Shown: positions 48,833 through 59,201, counted from the first letter of the stretch. The stretch: DNA of 64,000 nt from Thermococcus sp. M36 (GCF_012027355.1 NZ_SNUH01000001.1:1178001-1242000); one strand, 5' to 3'. Notes: generated by a model from the letters alone, not told the origin. Made by a program: numbers and translations.

Positions 48833-50451
48833 ACCTCCTCACCGATCCTCTCTATTATCAGGAAGCTCGCCGTGGAGACCACCATCAGGAGAACCGAGAG
48901 TGCTGAAGCGCTCCCGAACTGCCTCGCCCCAAGGAACTTGTATATCGCCACGGTCATGGTGGTGTATTCGGGCTTCGCAAGCATGTATGTCGCTCCGAGC
49001 TCGGCTATGCTCATGGCAAAGGCGAATATGGCACCAACGATGACTCCCCCCAACGCCAGGGGAAGCTCCACCTTCAGGAAGGCCCTCCACTCCCTCGCGC
49101 CGAGGCTTAACGCCGCTTCAAAGAGGTTGGGCCTTATCTTTTTGAGGCTGGTCGAGACGGCGCGCAGAACGAAGGGGTACGCTATAACCGTGTGTGCCGC
49201 CACGATTATCCAGACCGTGTAGTAGAGCGGCGTCGTGTGGAAGACCCTTATGTAGCCGAGGCCGAGGGTTATCGCCGAACTGGCCAGTGGGAGCATGACA
49301 AGGACGTCGAAGAGCCTCTTTCCCCTGAAGTTCCAGCGGTGGAGGGCGTAGGCTATTGGTAGTGCGATCAGTACGGACAGGGCTATCGTGGCGAGGCCGA
49401 AGCCTAGGGAATTCTTAATGGCATCGAGCGTCGTCGTCCCGAACATGGGGTTGTACTTGGTTGAGAATATTCTTCGGTACCATTCGAGGCTCCACCGGCC
49501 GTTGAAGTGCAGGGAGTCGTAGAGGACCGCCAGGAGGGGCGAGACTATGAAGAGGAAGACGATGAGGGAATAAACCCCAACGAGCAGTCCCTTAACGCTC
49601 AGCCAGTCGCGCCTCGTGAATGGAACTGGCTTCCTGAAAACCCTCTGCTCCTCGCGCTTGGCGTAGGAATCCAGAGCCCTGAGGTAGAGGTACATGAAGG
49701 CCATGCTGAGAAGTATCTGGATTATCGCGAGGGCTGAACCCGTCTTGAAGTCCAGAAGGACCATTATCGAGGTGAAGATATCCACCTCTATGGTGGCGTA
49801 CTGGTAGCCGCCGATGATGAGCGGAATCGAGAAGCTCAGGAAGCAGAACACGAAGGTGAGCATCGCGGAGGCGAATATCGCCGGGGAAATCATCGGCAGG
49901 GTAACCTTTCTGAAGAGCGTCCAGCCCCTCGCACCCAATGCCATTGCCGCCTCCTCGTAGTGCGGATTCACGCGCTGCCAGAGCGATGAGACCATGCGGA
50001 TAACGATGGGGAAGTTGTAGAAGGCGTGGGCAAGGAGAATGCCCTTCCAGGAGTAGATTATGCCTAGGTCACGGCCGATGAGCCCGGTTATAAAACCGCT
50101 TTTTCCAAAGAGGAGGATGTAGCCCAGGGCCACCATCACGCTGGGCATGACGAATGGAACGGTTAAAACGGCCTTTATGGCGCTCTTTCCGGGAAAGTCG
50201 TACTTGGCGAAGATGTACGCCCCGGGGAGGCCAAGCGCCAGGGTCAGGAGAGTCGAGGCAACAGCCTGTCCTATCGTGAAGAGGATAACCCTTCTGTGGT
50301 AGTCGTTGGCTAGAACCGCTGAGATGTGTTTAAAGGTGAGGCCGTTCTCCCACAGAGCCGTCTTGAGTATGCTCACTAGGGGAATGTAGAAGAAGACCAC
50401 GAGGAAAGCCAGCGGAATGAGCAGGAAAAGCTTCGAAGGCTTTACCCTCAT
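48826..50451 (-). CDS. ABC transporter permease, fused two-domain FbpB/ThiP type
   Basis: 541 residues with about 12 membrane helices, two permease halves each with an EAA loop (YEEAAMALGARGWTLFRKV near 190; FEAALSLGAREWRAFLKVEL near 465). This fused layout is typical of thiamine (ThiP) and ferric iron (FbpB) importers. Start ATG 50451; TATA CTTATAAACC (minus strand, 50474-50483) indicates a leaderless message. No substrate-binding protein gene is adjacent. Confidence 0.88.
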   Translation of the reverse strand: MRVKPSKLFLLIPLAFLVVFFYIPLVSILKTALWENGLTFKHISAVLANDYHRRVILFTIGQAVASTLLTLALGLPGAYIFAKYDFPGKSAIKAVLTVPFVMPSVMVALGYILLFGKSGFITGLIGRDLGIIYSWKGILLAHAFYNFPIVIRMVSSLWQRVNPHYEEAAMALGARGWTLFRKVTLPMISPAIFASAMLTFVFCFLSFSIPLIIGGYQYATIEVDIFTSIMVLLDFKTGSALAIIQILLSMAFMYLYLRALDSYAKREEQRVFRKPVPFTRRDWLSVKGLLVGVYSLIVFLFIVSPLLAVLYDSLHFNGRWSLEWYRRIFSTKYNPMFGTTTLDAIKNSLGFGLATIALSVLIALPIAYALHRWNFRGKRLFDVLVMLPLASSAITLGLGYIRVFHTTPLYYTVWIIVAAHTVIAYPFVLRAVSTSLKKIRPNLFEAALSLGAREWRAFLKVELPLALGGVIVGAIFAFAMSIAELGATYMLAKPEYTTMTVAIYKFLGARQFGSASALSVLLMVVSTASFLIIERIGEEVW

Positions 50452-50535
50452 GTTCACAACTCAGTTTTGGGGGTTTATAAGCGTTGATTGGGCAAAAGTG
50501 TTAAGTTCCCACGTCCAAATCACTGTGGTGATACC

Positions 50536-51582
50536 ATGAAGGCCCCTGAGCTGGGAATAAAGATAGGCCGTTACGAGCATGGAAAGAGGAACTCCATTGC
50601 CGACTTGGGCGTTAAGGTCGGCCATTCGACGATAATCGAGGGAGACGATATTAGAACGGGAGTTACAATCCTCGTTCCACCTGTGGAGAACCCCTTTAGG
50701 GAAAGGCTCTTCGCCGGAGTTTACACCTTCAACGGCTTTTCCAAGCCCATAGGCTTCGTCCAGGTGGAGGAGCTTGGCTACATTGAAACGCCGATAGCCC
50801 TCACGAGCACGCTGAACGGCTACCGTGTTGCAGACGCTCTGATAAGCCTCTGGGCCGAGGAGAACCCCGATGTCATCTCAGTCAATCCAGTCGTTATGGA
50901 GTGCAATGACGGTTACCTAAACGACAACAAAAAGAGGGCCATTAGGGAGGAGCACGTCTTTGAGGCCGTGAAAAACGCTACCCTTGACTTTGAGGAGGGC
51001 TCGGTTGGGGCAGGAACAGGAATGAGTGCCTTCGAGTTCAAAGGGGGGATAGGCTCCTCTTCAAGGGTCGTCGAGATTGGCGGTGAGGAGTACACCGTTG
51101 CATCGCTCGTCCTCAGCAACTTCGGCAAGAGGGAAGACCTCCTCATAGCAGGGGTTCCCGTCGGCTGGGAGCTGAGGGACTATCCAGGCAGGGGGCTTTC
51201 CATGAGGGGCAGCATCTCGATGGTCATAGCCACCGATGCCCCACTCACATCGAGGCAGCTCACGAGGGTGGCGAGGAGGGCCATCCTCGGACTTGCGAGA
51301 ACCGGCTCCTACGGCCACAACGGGAGCGGGGACATAGTTCTGGCATTCTCAACGGCTCAAACTGTCCCGAGCGGCAAGGAGGCTCATTCCATCGGGTTCC
51401 TCCCGGACGACGCGCTCAACAGGCTCTTCATAGCCGCCGCAGATTCCACTGAGGAGGCGATAATCAACTCCCTCCTGCAAGCTAGGACGATGGAGGGCAG
51501 AAACGGCAGGATCCGCTACGCCCTGCCGGTTGATAAGACCCTCGAAATTCTTGAGCGGTATGGGAGAATAGATAGGGCCTAA
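50536..51582 (+). CDS. P1-family peptidase (DmpA/beta-aminopeptidase-like)
   Basis: 348 residues of the DmpA/ornithine acetyltransferase fold. The autoprocessing Gly-Ser and nucleophile Ser264 are in HNGSGDIVLAFSTAQ; further blocks GVTILVPPVENPFRERL, ISVNPVVMECNDGYLND, GSVGAGTGMSAFEFKGG. Family members cut themselves to form alpha and beta chains and act as N-terminal aminopeptidases. ATG 50536 with GTGGTGATACC. Its stop is immediately followed by the convergent endonuclease gene. Confidence 0.88.
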   Translation: MKAPELGIKIGRYEHGKRNSIADLGVKVGHSTIIEGDDIRTGVTILVPPVENPFRERLFAGVYTFNGFSKPIGFVQVEELGYIETPIALTSTLNGYRVADALISLWAEENPDVISVNPVVMECNDGYLNDNKKRAIREEHVFEAVKNATLDFEEGSVGAGTGMSAFEFKGGIGSSSRVVEIGGEEYTVASLVLSNFGKREDLLIAGVPVGWELRDYPGRGLSMRGSISMVIATDAPLTSRQLTRVARRAILGLARTGSYGHNGSGDIVLAFSTAQTVPSGKEAHSIGFLPDDALNRLFIAAADSTEEAIINSLLQARTMEGRNGRIRYALPVDKTLEILERYGRIDRA

Positions 51583-52428
51583 TCAGGCCCTTATCTCCTC
51601 GTATTTCTTTTTCATTAGCAGGGCGTCGCCCTCTATGTTCGGGCTCTCGCTTATGACGACGCCCTTAACTTTGAACTCCTTGAGGACCCTTATCAGCTCC
51701 TCCCAGTTCATGTCGCTCTCCTGGAGGTTGAGGTGGTTTCTCTCGCCCTTTGAGGTGTAGTTTATGCCGCTTATGTGGATATGCATGTTGTCCAAGGCTT
51801 CCCTGCCGAGCCTGTCCTCCATAAAGCTCAGCATCTCGCGCCACTCTTCCGCGGTGTTGAACTTCCCGACGTTCCTGGCATGGCAGTGGGCGAAGTCTAT
51901 CGTTGGCAGGACCATCTCCAATTCTTCACTCAGCCCCACTATCTCCTTCAAATCGCCGAACTGGGTGGGTTTGCCAGTGAGCTCGGGCCTTATCCATACC
52001 TTTACGCCCATGTCCGCCAGCTTTTTTTCGATGTCCTTCAGCTCGTTCAGTATCCTCTGGTAGACACTTTCAGGGGGTTGCTTTAGGTAGTAGCCCGCGT
52101 GGAAGACGACGCTCCAGCCCCCGGCCTCGTGTAAGCGCTCGGCGCTCTGGATTATCCTGTTTTTGCTGGCCTCGACCTTGGACTTCTCCGCCGCGTTGAG
52201 GTTGATGTAGTAGGGCGCGTGGGCCGTCAGCAGGACGTCGTGTTTTTTGGCCACGTATTTGATTTTCTTCGCGAGTTCCGGCCTGAGGTTCACACCGCGA
52301 ACGAACTCTAGCTCCATCGCGTCGAGCCCAAGGTTCTTCACGTGGATTATACCGTCTATCGTTGAGCGCTTCGGTGTGGAGAGGGGGATTCCGGCGGTTC
52401 CGAAGCGTAGGCGGTCGATCCTGAACAT
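51583..52428 (-). CDS. nfo: Endonuclease IV (AP endonuclease)
   Basis: 281-residue TIM barrel with the zinc ligands spaced as in Nfo: His in LTAHAPYYINL, His in VVFHAGYYLK, Glu in IRPELTGK, Asp/His in IDFAHCHARN, His in HIHISGINY, Glu in VISESPN. It cuts 5' to abasic sites in base-excision repair. ATG 52428 with GGTGGTAGTG; in-frame GTG 52437 is within that site. Confidence 0.88.
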   Translation of the reverse strand: MFRIDRLRFGTAGIPLSTPKRSTIDGIIHVKNLGLDAMELEFVRGVNLRPELAKKIKYVAKKHDVLLTAHAPYYINLNAAEKSKVEASKNRIIQSAERLHEAGGWSVVFHAGYYLKQPPESVYQRILNELKDIEKKLADMGVKVWIRPELTGKPTQFGDLKEIVGLSEELEMVLPTIDFAHCHARNVGKFNTAEEWREMLSFMEDRLGREALDNMHIHISGINYTSKGERNHLNLQESDMNWEELIRVLKEFKVKGVVISESPNIEGDALLMKKKYEEIRA

Positions 52429-52470
52429 CACTACCACCCGAAAGAATTAGGGGAACCTAAATTAATAAAC

Positions 52471-53532
52471 CTACCGCTCGATTTTCTTTCCAAGGATCGC
52501 TTCAAGCTTTGCTATGCTTTCACTGAGCTCCTTCTCCAGGTGCTCCAGCTTGTTCCTCAGCCTTTTGAGCTCCACTTCCTTCTCTTCAATTAGCCTCTCC
52601 AACTCCCAGAGCTCCTTTTTTCTGGCCTCTGCTCGGGCCAGTATTGAGTCCCTCTTTTCTTCGAGCTCCTTCAGTTTTGCCCTCTCTTTTTCCACCTCCT
52701 TGGCTTTCTCTTCAAGGTTTTCTATGAGCCACTGGGCGGCTTTTCTGTACTTGCCGTCGAGCCGAGGATAGACTCTCTGGAGGAGGGATATGAACTCTTC
52801 GGGCTTTCTGAGGACTGTGGATGTGTCCCGTATGAACTCGTGTGCAACCTCCTCGTGAAGACGCATCCTCTTTATGGGCTTCTGGAGCTTCGACGCCTTG
52901 GTGCGGATCTCAATTTCCGCACTTCTGAGCCCAGATGTCAGGTGTTTCATTTCCTGCTCTATTGTATCGAGCCCCTCTTTGGTGAAGAAATCCTCAAGTT
53001 CCTGCCTTTTGGTGGTGATTTTTTTCTCCAGCTCTCTCCTTTCCATCTCTGCCTTGATCAGGGCTTCTCTGATTTCTTTCTCTTCCCTCAGCAGTTCCTG
53101 TATTCTGAGATCCTTAAGCCCTTTCTCCATGAGCTCGTTGTAGTACCTGACGTAATCCTCGTTGAGCTCCTTGAGAAGCCGGTTTATTGCATAAACCTCC
53201 TTTTCGAAAATTATCAGGAGGTATTTTCCGTGCCCCACATGGAGCTTTGCCAGGTCTGGGAGGCGCTTTCCGAGGTCCTCCATGTCCTTGATGCTCCCAA
53301 GGGCGTTCCTCAGTGCTGTAACATAGTTCTTTCTCTCAGCGCTAACTATCTTGGCCATGTTCTCGTCTATGTTCTTGGGGAGCTTGCTCCTCTCAAGGGC
53401 CTCTATCCTTTTCAGAATCTCCCTTATCCTCCTTTCAAGCCTGCTGTTGTACTTCTTCCTTATCTTTTCCGTCTCTTTCTCGGCCTTTTTCCTTTTTCTT
53501 TCGTATTCCTCAAGCGCCTGTTCCAGCCTCAA
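52471..53532 (-). CDS. Long coiled-coil protein
   Basis: 353 residues, almost all charged heptads (Lys/Glu/Arg/Leu). Two coiled-coil halves (about 1-60 and 150-215, then 265-350) flank a more globular middle (FISLLQRVYPRLDGKYRKAAQ). No ATPase motifs. Start TTG 53532 with GGGAGAG, overlapping the DUF373 stop by 23 bases. Co-transcribed with the DUF373 membrane protein. Function unknown. Confidence 0.65.
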   Translation of the reverse strand: MRLEQALEEYERKRKKAEKETEKIRKKYNSRLERRIREILKRIEALERSKLPKNIDENMAKIVSAERKNYVTALRNALGSIKDMEDLGKRLPDLAKLHVGHGKYLLIIFEKEVYAINRLLKELNEDYVRYYNELMEKGLKDLRIQELLREEKEIREALIKAEMERRELEKKITTKRQELEDFFTKEGLDTIEQEMKHLTSGLRSAEIEIRTKASKLQKPIKRMRLHEEVAHEFIRDTSTVLRKPEEFISLLQRVYPRLDGKYRKAAQWLIENLEEKAKEVEKERAKLKELEEKRDSILARAEARKKELWELERLIEEKEVELKRLRNKLEHLEKELSESIAKLEAILGKKIER

Positions 53533-54643
53533 TTCTCTCCCATCCTTTGACTTTTCCCCTCATATATAGCCCTATGAGTATCGCCAGAACGACATCTCCC
53601 ACAGCCAGCACGAGCTTTGCGAAAACATCTATGTTCGATATAGTCAGTATGGCCATCGCATACCTGGTTGTAAGGTCTAGGGTTATCCACATGGCCGGCA
53701 TCAGCAGCAAGGCTGAGACGTGGTACCATATATGGGGGTCTTTCTTGAGGTACGCCTGGATGACCTTTCCTGTTATCATGACGGAGACCCCAAGTATCAG
53801 GGACGCCCCGAGGGCGTTGAGATATATAAGCGTCGCTAGTAGAGGTGTTCCGGGCCAGCCGCCGATTATCTCTTTTGCATACTGCTCAAGGCGGAAGTAC
53901 GCGTTGATAGCACCCCCACCGATTATGAGCATCCCTGCGATCACGGACACAATGAATATGAACTGCTTGGCAAGGGTCTCCCGTACGTTGAACCTGAATC
54001 CCTTGGTGAAAAAGTACCCCCCTATAAAAAGGAGTATAGTGCCGGTTATCACGGCCGAAACGATCTTCGTGCTGTCGGGGTACCAGACCCCTATCAGCCT
54101 TGCTATGCCGTAGAGGAGCAGTATCATGCCAGGAATTCCCAGAACGGCTTTTGCAACCTCTGGGTCGCTCAGTATCTCCCTCAGATAGCGGTAGATAATG
54201 TAGTAGGTTGTCTCTATGCCCTCGCTCTGCTTGACCACGACGCGGTGGGAGCTTATTATGGGAACCTTGGAGGTGATTATAGGGAATATCTGCTCGTCCT
54301 CGGCTCCATCGGTTACAGTGATTACGCCATCGGCGGGGAACCTCTCAAGGACGAGCTCCAGCTGTCTGGCCAGCTCCATGTCGCTCTTAACGCCGACCTT
54401 CGAATGACCGGTTATCAGTGCCACTTCAACATCCTCAAACTCACCGCTCTCCCTCAGCTCATCGTAGAGCTTGACCGCGGCGTAAACTACGTTGGCGTCA
54501 CTGTCTTCGGGGTCGGCAAGGCTCAGTTTCAGAGCGGCGTCTATACAGGCATCCCGCCCGACTACCGGCCCCTCCACGCCGGCTTTCTGTCCAAAATCGT
54601 CATCGCGGTCTATAGCGAGAATCAGTACTTTAATCTCAACCAC
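53510..54643 (-). CDS. DUF373 membrane protein
   Basis: 377 residues. A cytosolic N-terminal domain (about 1-155: LILAIDRDDDFGQKAGVEGP, DVEVALITGHSKVGVKSD, GVITVTDGAEDEQIFPII) with a clear nucleotide- or metal-site look (DRDDD) is followed by six membrane helices. This is the archaeal DUF373 family, of unknown role. GTG 54643 follows GGTGAGGG and overlaps the thiamine-binding gene stop. Confidence 0.8.
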   Translation of the reverse strand: MVEIKVLILAIDRDDDFGQKAGVEGPVVGRDACIDAALKLSLADPEDSDANVVYAAVKLYDELRESGEFEDVEVALITGHSKVGVKSDMELARQLELVLERFPADGVITVTDGAEDEQIFPIITSKVPIISSHRVVVKQSEGIETTYYIIYRYLREILSDPEVAKAVLGIPGMILLLYGIARLIGVWYPDSTKIVSAVITGTILLFIGGYFFTKGFRFNVRETLAKQFIFIVSVIAGMLIIGGGAINAYFRLEQYAKEIIGGWPGTPLLATLIYLNALGASLILGVSVMITGKVIQAYLKKDPHIWYHVSALLLMPAMWITLDLTTRYAMAILTISNIDVFAKLVLAVGDVVLAILIGLYMRGKVKGWERIEAGTGA

Positions 54644-54938
54644 CCCTCACCTTCTCCATCACGGATTTCACCTTGTCCTCCATCTTCCTCTGCTTGTCGC
54701 GCCTGTCGTCGATTCTTACTGTTGTTGAAACCCTATTTGCTCCAAGTTTAAACATCAGTTCGTGTGCCTCTTCTATAATCTCGAAAGCATCCCTCACGGT
54801 TGAAACCTCTATTATGGTTGCCATCGGTGTCAATTGGTATTTAACACCCTTTCTCTCTAAAAGCTTTACCACCTCTGCCACGTACCGGCTGAGGCTCCTC
54901 TCTCCGAGCGGGACTATGACGAACTCCACTATGACCAT
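54636..54938 (-). CDS. MTH1187/YkoF-type thiamine-binding protein
   Basis: 100 residues: [59 protein letters not shown]. This is the MTH1187 (DUF77) ferredoxin-like fold which binds thiamine or its pyrimidine in related structures. ATG 54938 with GGGTGTC. First gene of the DUF373 unit. The iron/thiamine-type ABC transporter lies about 4 kb away, a possible functional link. Confidence 0.82.
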   Translation of the reverse strand: MVIVEFVIVPLGERSLSRYVAEVVKLLERKGVKYQLTPMATIIEVSTVRDAFEIIEEAHELMFKLGANRVSTTVRIDDRRDKQRKMEDKVKSVMEKVRGG

Positions 54939-55033
54939 ATTCGACACCCGACTTAACTTTTTTCGGCAATCTTTTAAATCTTGCGGGAAAGGTAAATAAC
55001 CCTTCGGCGTATTATTCTACAGGGGTGGGGTGG

Positions 55034-55651
55034 ATGTACATGATAAAGGACGAATGGGGCGAGTTCCTCGTTAGGCTCGCTAGGAATGCCATCGAGGAGT
55101 ACGTGAGGCACGGGAAAACAATAGAACCCCCAGAAGATACCCCGCCGGAGCTCAGGGAAAAGATGGGTGTTTTTGTAACGCTCAACAACAGGCACGCGCC
55201 GCCCCAGATGTCTCTGCGCGGATGCATAGGCTTTCCCCTGCCGATATACCCGCTGGTCGAAGCTACGATAAAAGCTGCCATCCACGCGGCAGTAGATGAC
55301 CCGCGCTTTCCGCCGGTGAGGGAGAGAGAGCTCGATGACCTGATCGTCGAGGTCAGCGTCCTGACGCCGCCGGAGCTTATAGAAGGCCCTCCCGAGGAGA
55401 GGCCGAGGAAGATTAAAGTTGGCAGGGACGGCCTGATAGTCGAGAAGGGTATCTACTCCGGCCTGCTTCTCCCGCAGGTTCCTGCCGAGTGGGGCTGGGA
55501 CGAGGAGGAGTTTTTAGCTCAGACCTGCTGGAAGGCTGGCCTGCCGCCTGACTGCTGGCTCGACGAAGATACAAAGGTTTACCGCTTCACGGCGGAGGTG
55601 TTTGAGGAAGAAAAGCCCTGGGGGCCGGTGAGGAGGAAGCCGCTGGTTTAA
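55034..55651 (+). CDS. AMMECR1 family protein
   Basis: 205 residues of the AMMECR1/TIGR00296 family: [20 protein letters not shown] (with LRGCIG motif), [58 protein letters not shown]. Known structure from Pyrococcus; the function is unclear though often linked to Memo1-like radical proteins. ATG 55034 with GGGGTGG; TATA GGTAAATAACC at about 54990-55000. Confidence 0.9.
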   Translation: MYMIKDEWGEFLVRLARNAIEEYVRHGKTIEPPEDTPPELREKMGVFVTLNNRHAPPQMSLRGCIGFPLPIYPLVEATIKAAIHAAVDDPRFPPVRERELDDLIVEVSVLTPPELIEGPPEERPRKIKVGRDGLIVEKGIYSGLLLPQVPAEWGWDEEEFLAQTCWKAGLPPDCWLDEDTKVYRFTAEVFEEEKPWGPVRRKPLV

Positions 55652-57003
55652 CCCTTTCTCATCTTTGCTATGAAAAAGCCGTTGCAGTCGTGCCTGTGCG
55701 TCCATGCCCGGAAGACCCTGTCTCCAACTTCAAGGAAGCCCCGGTCACCCCAGCCGAAGGGGTAGTTGACCAGTTCCAGTCCTATCCTGTTAACCGCAAA
55801 GAGCACGTTCTCCTCGTCCTCGTCTGTTCTAATCGAGCACGTTGAGTAGGTCATTTCCCCACCGTCACGCAGGTTCTCGTAGGCGTTCCTCAGCATGTTC
55901 CTCTGGACGTTTATGATGCGCTTGATCTTGTTCTCATCGAAGCGCCACTTGACTTCCGGGAACTGTCGGTAGGTTCCAGAGCTTGAACAGGGGGCATCGA
56001 GGATGATTTTGTCGAACTTCTCTTTATCCCTAAAACTCTGGCCGTCCGCATGAGCCAGCTTGACGTTTTTAATGCCGAGAAGTTTCATCTTCTCCTTCAT
56101 GCGCATAAGCCTGTCGTAGGAATAATCAACCGCCACTATCTCGCCCCGGTTCCCCATCAGCGCCGCCGCGTGGAAGGTCTTGCTCCCCGGTGCGGCTGCC
56201 AGATCGAGAACCCTCTCGCCGGGTTCGGGAGCCAAAACGTGTGCAACATAAGCTGAAGCCAGATCCTGAATTACGAACTTCCCTTCCTTGTACCAGTCGA
56301 GCCTCGTCACGGGCGTCTTGTATTCGAGAACCTTCAGGACGTCTGGAACTGGGGTTAAGGCAGTCCTAACACCGTTCTCCTCAAGGTAGTCCCTCAGCGA
56401 GTCCACGTCGGTCTTAAGGGTGTTTGCTCTGACGTAGTACCTCTGCGGCCTGTTGTTGCTGAGAAGAAGCCTCACCGCTTCATCGTAGCCCAAAAGCTCT
56501 ATCGCATACTCAACGTACCAGCGCGGGTGAGAGAAGCGGACGCTCAGCCATTCTATTCTGTCCCTCTCCTTAAGCCTCTTCAGGGCTTTTTCGACGTCAA
56601 ACTTCTCTATCGAGTGCATCAGCGCGTTAACAAACTTGGCGCGGGAGAAATCAAAGCGTTCCTTGACGACGCGAATTATCGAGTCGGTCGCCACAGCCGG
56701 TGGAACTTTCCTGAAGTGAATCTCAAAGGTTCCGATGCGGAGGAGGTTGGCCAGGTAGGGGTCTAAGTCTTCCACGCTCGAGCCCTTAAGCACGGAGTTG
56801 ATTATGAAGTCTATCTTGGCCCGCCACTTCTCTATCTCGAAGACGTAGGCATGGGCCAAGCCCCTCGCCTTGTCCCGGTCTTTGCCCGCCACTTTCTTGA
56901 AGACCCTCTCAAGCGCGTGCTTCGATGAGAGCTCGCGCTCTTCAACTAAGCTTAAAGCGTCCGCCACCACTTCCTGAAAGCTCACGCGGTAAAACAGCTC
57001 CAT
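55648..57003 (-). CDS. RNA m5C methyltransferase, NSUN/RsmB family (copy 2)
   Basis: 451 residues. NusB-like N-terminal domain (about 1-150), then SAM domain: [29 protein letters not shown] and [15 protein letters not shown] with catalytic Cys. ATG 57003 sits at the predicted transcription start of TATA CTTTTTAAAC (minus, 57023-57034), so it is leaderless. Its end overlaps the AMMECR1 stop by four bases. Paralogue of 24082-25407. Confidence 0.88.
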   Translation of the reverse strand: MELFYRVSFQEVVADALSLVEERELSSKHALERVFKKVAGKDRDKARGLAHAYVFEIEKWRAKIDFIINSVLKGSSVEDLDPYLANLLRIGTFEIHFRKVPPAVATDSIIRVVKERFDFSRAKFVNALMHSIEKFDVEKALKRLKERDRIEWLSVRFSHPRWYVEYAIELLGYDEAVRLLLSNNRPQRYYVRANTLKTDVDSLRDYLEENGVRTALTPVPDVLKVLEYKTPVTRLDWYKEGKFVIQDLASAYVAHVLAPEPGERVLDLAAAPGSKTFHAAALMGNRGEIVAVDYSYDRLMRMKEKMKLLGIKNVKLAHADGQSFRDKEKFDKIILDAPCSSSGTYRQFPEVKWRFDENKIKRIINVQRNMLRNAYENLRDGGEMTYSTCSIRTDEDEENVLFAVNRIGLELVNYPFGWGDRGFLEVGDRVFRAWTHRHDCNGFFIAKMRKG

Positions 57004-57220
57004 GGACGGAGCTTTGCCCGGGAGTTTAAAAAGGTGGTGGTGTGTATGATCATGCAACCCTTTACTCTCGCTTCTTTTGGCGAATTCTTATTGTAAAACT
57101 AAACTTGGAAAAATTTTATCCTTGGAAAAAAAGAAAAAGAAATTACTAATAGTGAATAGAAATGCTTATAAAGGAAGACGGTCCTATTTGTACTGCAAGA
57201 TTGGATTGGAGGTGAACAAT

Positions 57221-58477
57221 GTGAAATGGAAATCCCTACTAGCAATTTTGCTGGGATTGTTTATTCTAGGTGCTACCGGCAATGTGAATGCAGAGGCTTT
57301 CTATGGAAACTCTGTGGAAGTTGTAAGTACCGAAGGCATTTATGATCCGAATCCCCAACAAAAGTCGGGAATGGATTTCTCCAATGCTATTGGAAGTTTT
57401 GTTTTTGATATTTCAGAACACAAGGTTAGGGGAACTATTGAATATGACAACAAAAAAGTATCAGTTGATTGGGATTTCTCAATATTTAAATCAACCGAGT
57501 TTGAGGGATACGCGTTTTTGTTTAACGTGAGTCGCTCCGAAGATGTACTTGGTCTTGAAGCTGTGGTATATCAAAACGGTACCGTTTGGATTTTTGCAAG
57601 AGAGCGGCATGGGGGCATGATAGCTCTCATGGGATTCAGTAAGACTTTAGTGGAGACTCTGTCCAATATGAATATCCCCTCCTCTGGGATTTCTAACAAA
57701 GAGTGGCTTTGGATGACACTAGAACCAGAAGTCAAGACTATCACTTTGCCTGCCATTCAGGTTGGGCAAATCGTAGTGCCCAAAGTGGATGCAGACAGAA
57801 TATTGCCAATGGCCACGTATTCAAGGGACGTTGTAAAGATCGTTGAAAAACAATATTCTGTAGGATGGTGGAGGTGGAAGACTACTTATTACATTAAAGT
57901 TGCGTTAAAATTGTATGGGTCAACTTCCATTAAGAACTATGGAGATTATCTTATTAGAGTTATTGTTTTGGACGAGGGAGAAATTTCAAATGGGAAAAGA
58001 ATTAGCAAAAATACTCCCCTGTTTTTAGGGGATAGGGGTGATCCCAGAACCAATCCTATTGAGGTGGGTCTGTGGGTACCACGCTCTCCCGAGGATTACA
58101 TTATAGACACTAAATTCACATATTCGGGAGAAACAGCCCCTCTCAACAAAATAAGCTTGGGTTGGGATTTGCTAATCAACATGGTTAACCCCATTAACAT
58201 CTTGCGCTTTTTCGTGGATATTGACCCCGGTGCGGATTTTGATGACTTTCCAGATCCAGTGAACTCAATACGTGTTGCCTACCGTAATATCGCCTTGGCT
58301 AGGCCTGGACATTGGACAAAAGCGTACGTACACATTGATCATGTTTCAGGAAACGGCTACGGGACAATCGGCGCATTTTTCAAGGTTCCAGTATACTACC
58401 AAGTAACAGGAACCCAAGCTCTTAGAGTCGTTGGTCTTATAAATACTAAATTAGAAATTAGGGCTTGGCATAGTTAG
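57221..58477 (+). CDS. Secreted hypothetical protein in an AT-rich island
   Basis: 418 residues with a signal peptide (KSLLAILLGLFILGATGNVN, cut near NAEA). The mature part is beta-rich with no recognised domain (YGDYLIRVIVLDEGEISNGK, FFVDIDPGADFDDFPDPV). Codons use far more A and T than neighbouring genes (many AAA, ATT, TTT, TTA), which points to recent acquisition. GTG 57221 has GGAGGTGAACAAT and TATA CTTATAAAGG lies at 57164-57173. Function unknown. Confidence 0.7.
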   Translation: MKWKSLLAILLGLFILGATGNVNAEAFYGNSVEVVSTEGIYDPNPQQKSGMDFSNAIGSFVFDISEHKVRGTIEYDNKKVSVDWDFSIFKSTEFEGYAFLFNVSRSEDVLGLEAVVYQNGTVWIFARERHGGMIALMGFSKTLVETLSNMNIPSSGISNKEWLWMTLEPEVKTITLPAIQVGQIVVPKVDADRILPMATYSRDVVKIVEKQYSVGWWRWKTTYYIKVALKLYGSTSIKNYGDYLIRVIVLDEGEISNGKRISKNTPLFLGDRGDPRTNPIEVGLWVPRSPEDYIIDTKFTYSGETAPLNKISLGWDLLINMVNPINILRFFVDIDPGADFDDFPDPVNSIRVAYRNIALARPGHWTKAYVHIDHVSGNGYGTIGAFFKVPVYYQVTGTQALRVVGLINTKLEIRAWHS

Positions 58478-58547
58478 TGTACAGGAAACTGAAACTCTTT
58501 GATTTCATTTTTTGTTGTTGAGATTCACAAATAGGAGGTCTGCACAT

Positions 58548-59114
58548 ATGAAACCCAAGGTAAATAGACTCATCATCACAATCCTTGCGTTAATTGTTGT
58601 TGGAGGAGCTTTGTATTATTTAATAGGTGAATATGGTTCTCAAAGGTTCATAGAGGGGCAGAGGGACTACGAGAGACTCTGCATTCGTCAGATGACCTCG
58701 CTAACCCTCAGCGACGTTCGATTTCATTCACAGGAGGCGTTCAATTCGCTAGAGCGGAACTCCACAGAGACTTTTAACCTTTCAATGATAGAGCTGGCCT
58801 CAGATCTTTCGAGATTGGAGTCGAATCTTGTAAGTTCGGCGATGTATATTTTTCCGGAGGACTTTCCTGACAATGAAACGTTAGTTAATATGACAAAAAA
58901 CGACCGGTGCATCACATTCATAGAACTTTCCCGAAATGCATTCCTAAACGGAACCGCCAACATCTCTGCCGTCCGCGAGGGGTTAAACCTGATTTACAAT
59001 TTTGCCACAGAGTGGCGAGAGAACGGCAACTATCCCAGCGAAGAGCTTTTGAAAGCCAATGCCGAGCTTCAGCAGAAGTGCAGTGCCCTTGTTCCAAAGG
59101 TTGTGAATCCTTGA
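58548..59114 (+). CDS. Membrane-anchored hypothetical protein in the AT-rich island
   Basis: 188 residues: one N-terminal membrane helix (LIITILALIVVGGALYYLIG) and an extracellular helical domain with several N-glycosylation sequons and four cysteines. ATG 58548 with AGGAGGTCTGC; the frame from 58512 is rejected. It lies 70 bases after the secreted gene and may be a partner (same strand, similar composition though less AT-rich in its second half). No family recognised. Confidence 0.65.
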   Translation: MKPKVNRLIITILALIVVGGALYYLIGEYGSQRFIEGQRDYERLCIRQMTSLTLSDVRFHSQEAFNSLERNSTETFNLSMIELASDLSRLESNLVSSAMYIFPEDFPDNETLVNMTKNDRCITFIELSRNAFLNGTANISAVREGLNLIYNFATEWRENGNYPSEELLKANAELQQKCSALVPKVVNP

Positions 59115-59201
59115 TTGTTGGTCTTTTTCTCCTTTCTTTCTGATGAACCTCGATGGCGAAGTTTATTAGTTCTGGATTCAATAATCCAACAGGTGTTGGT
59201 T

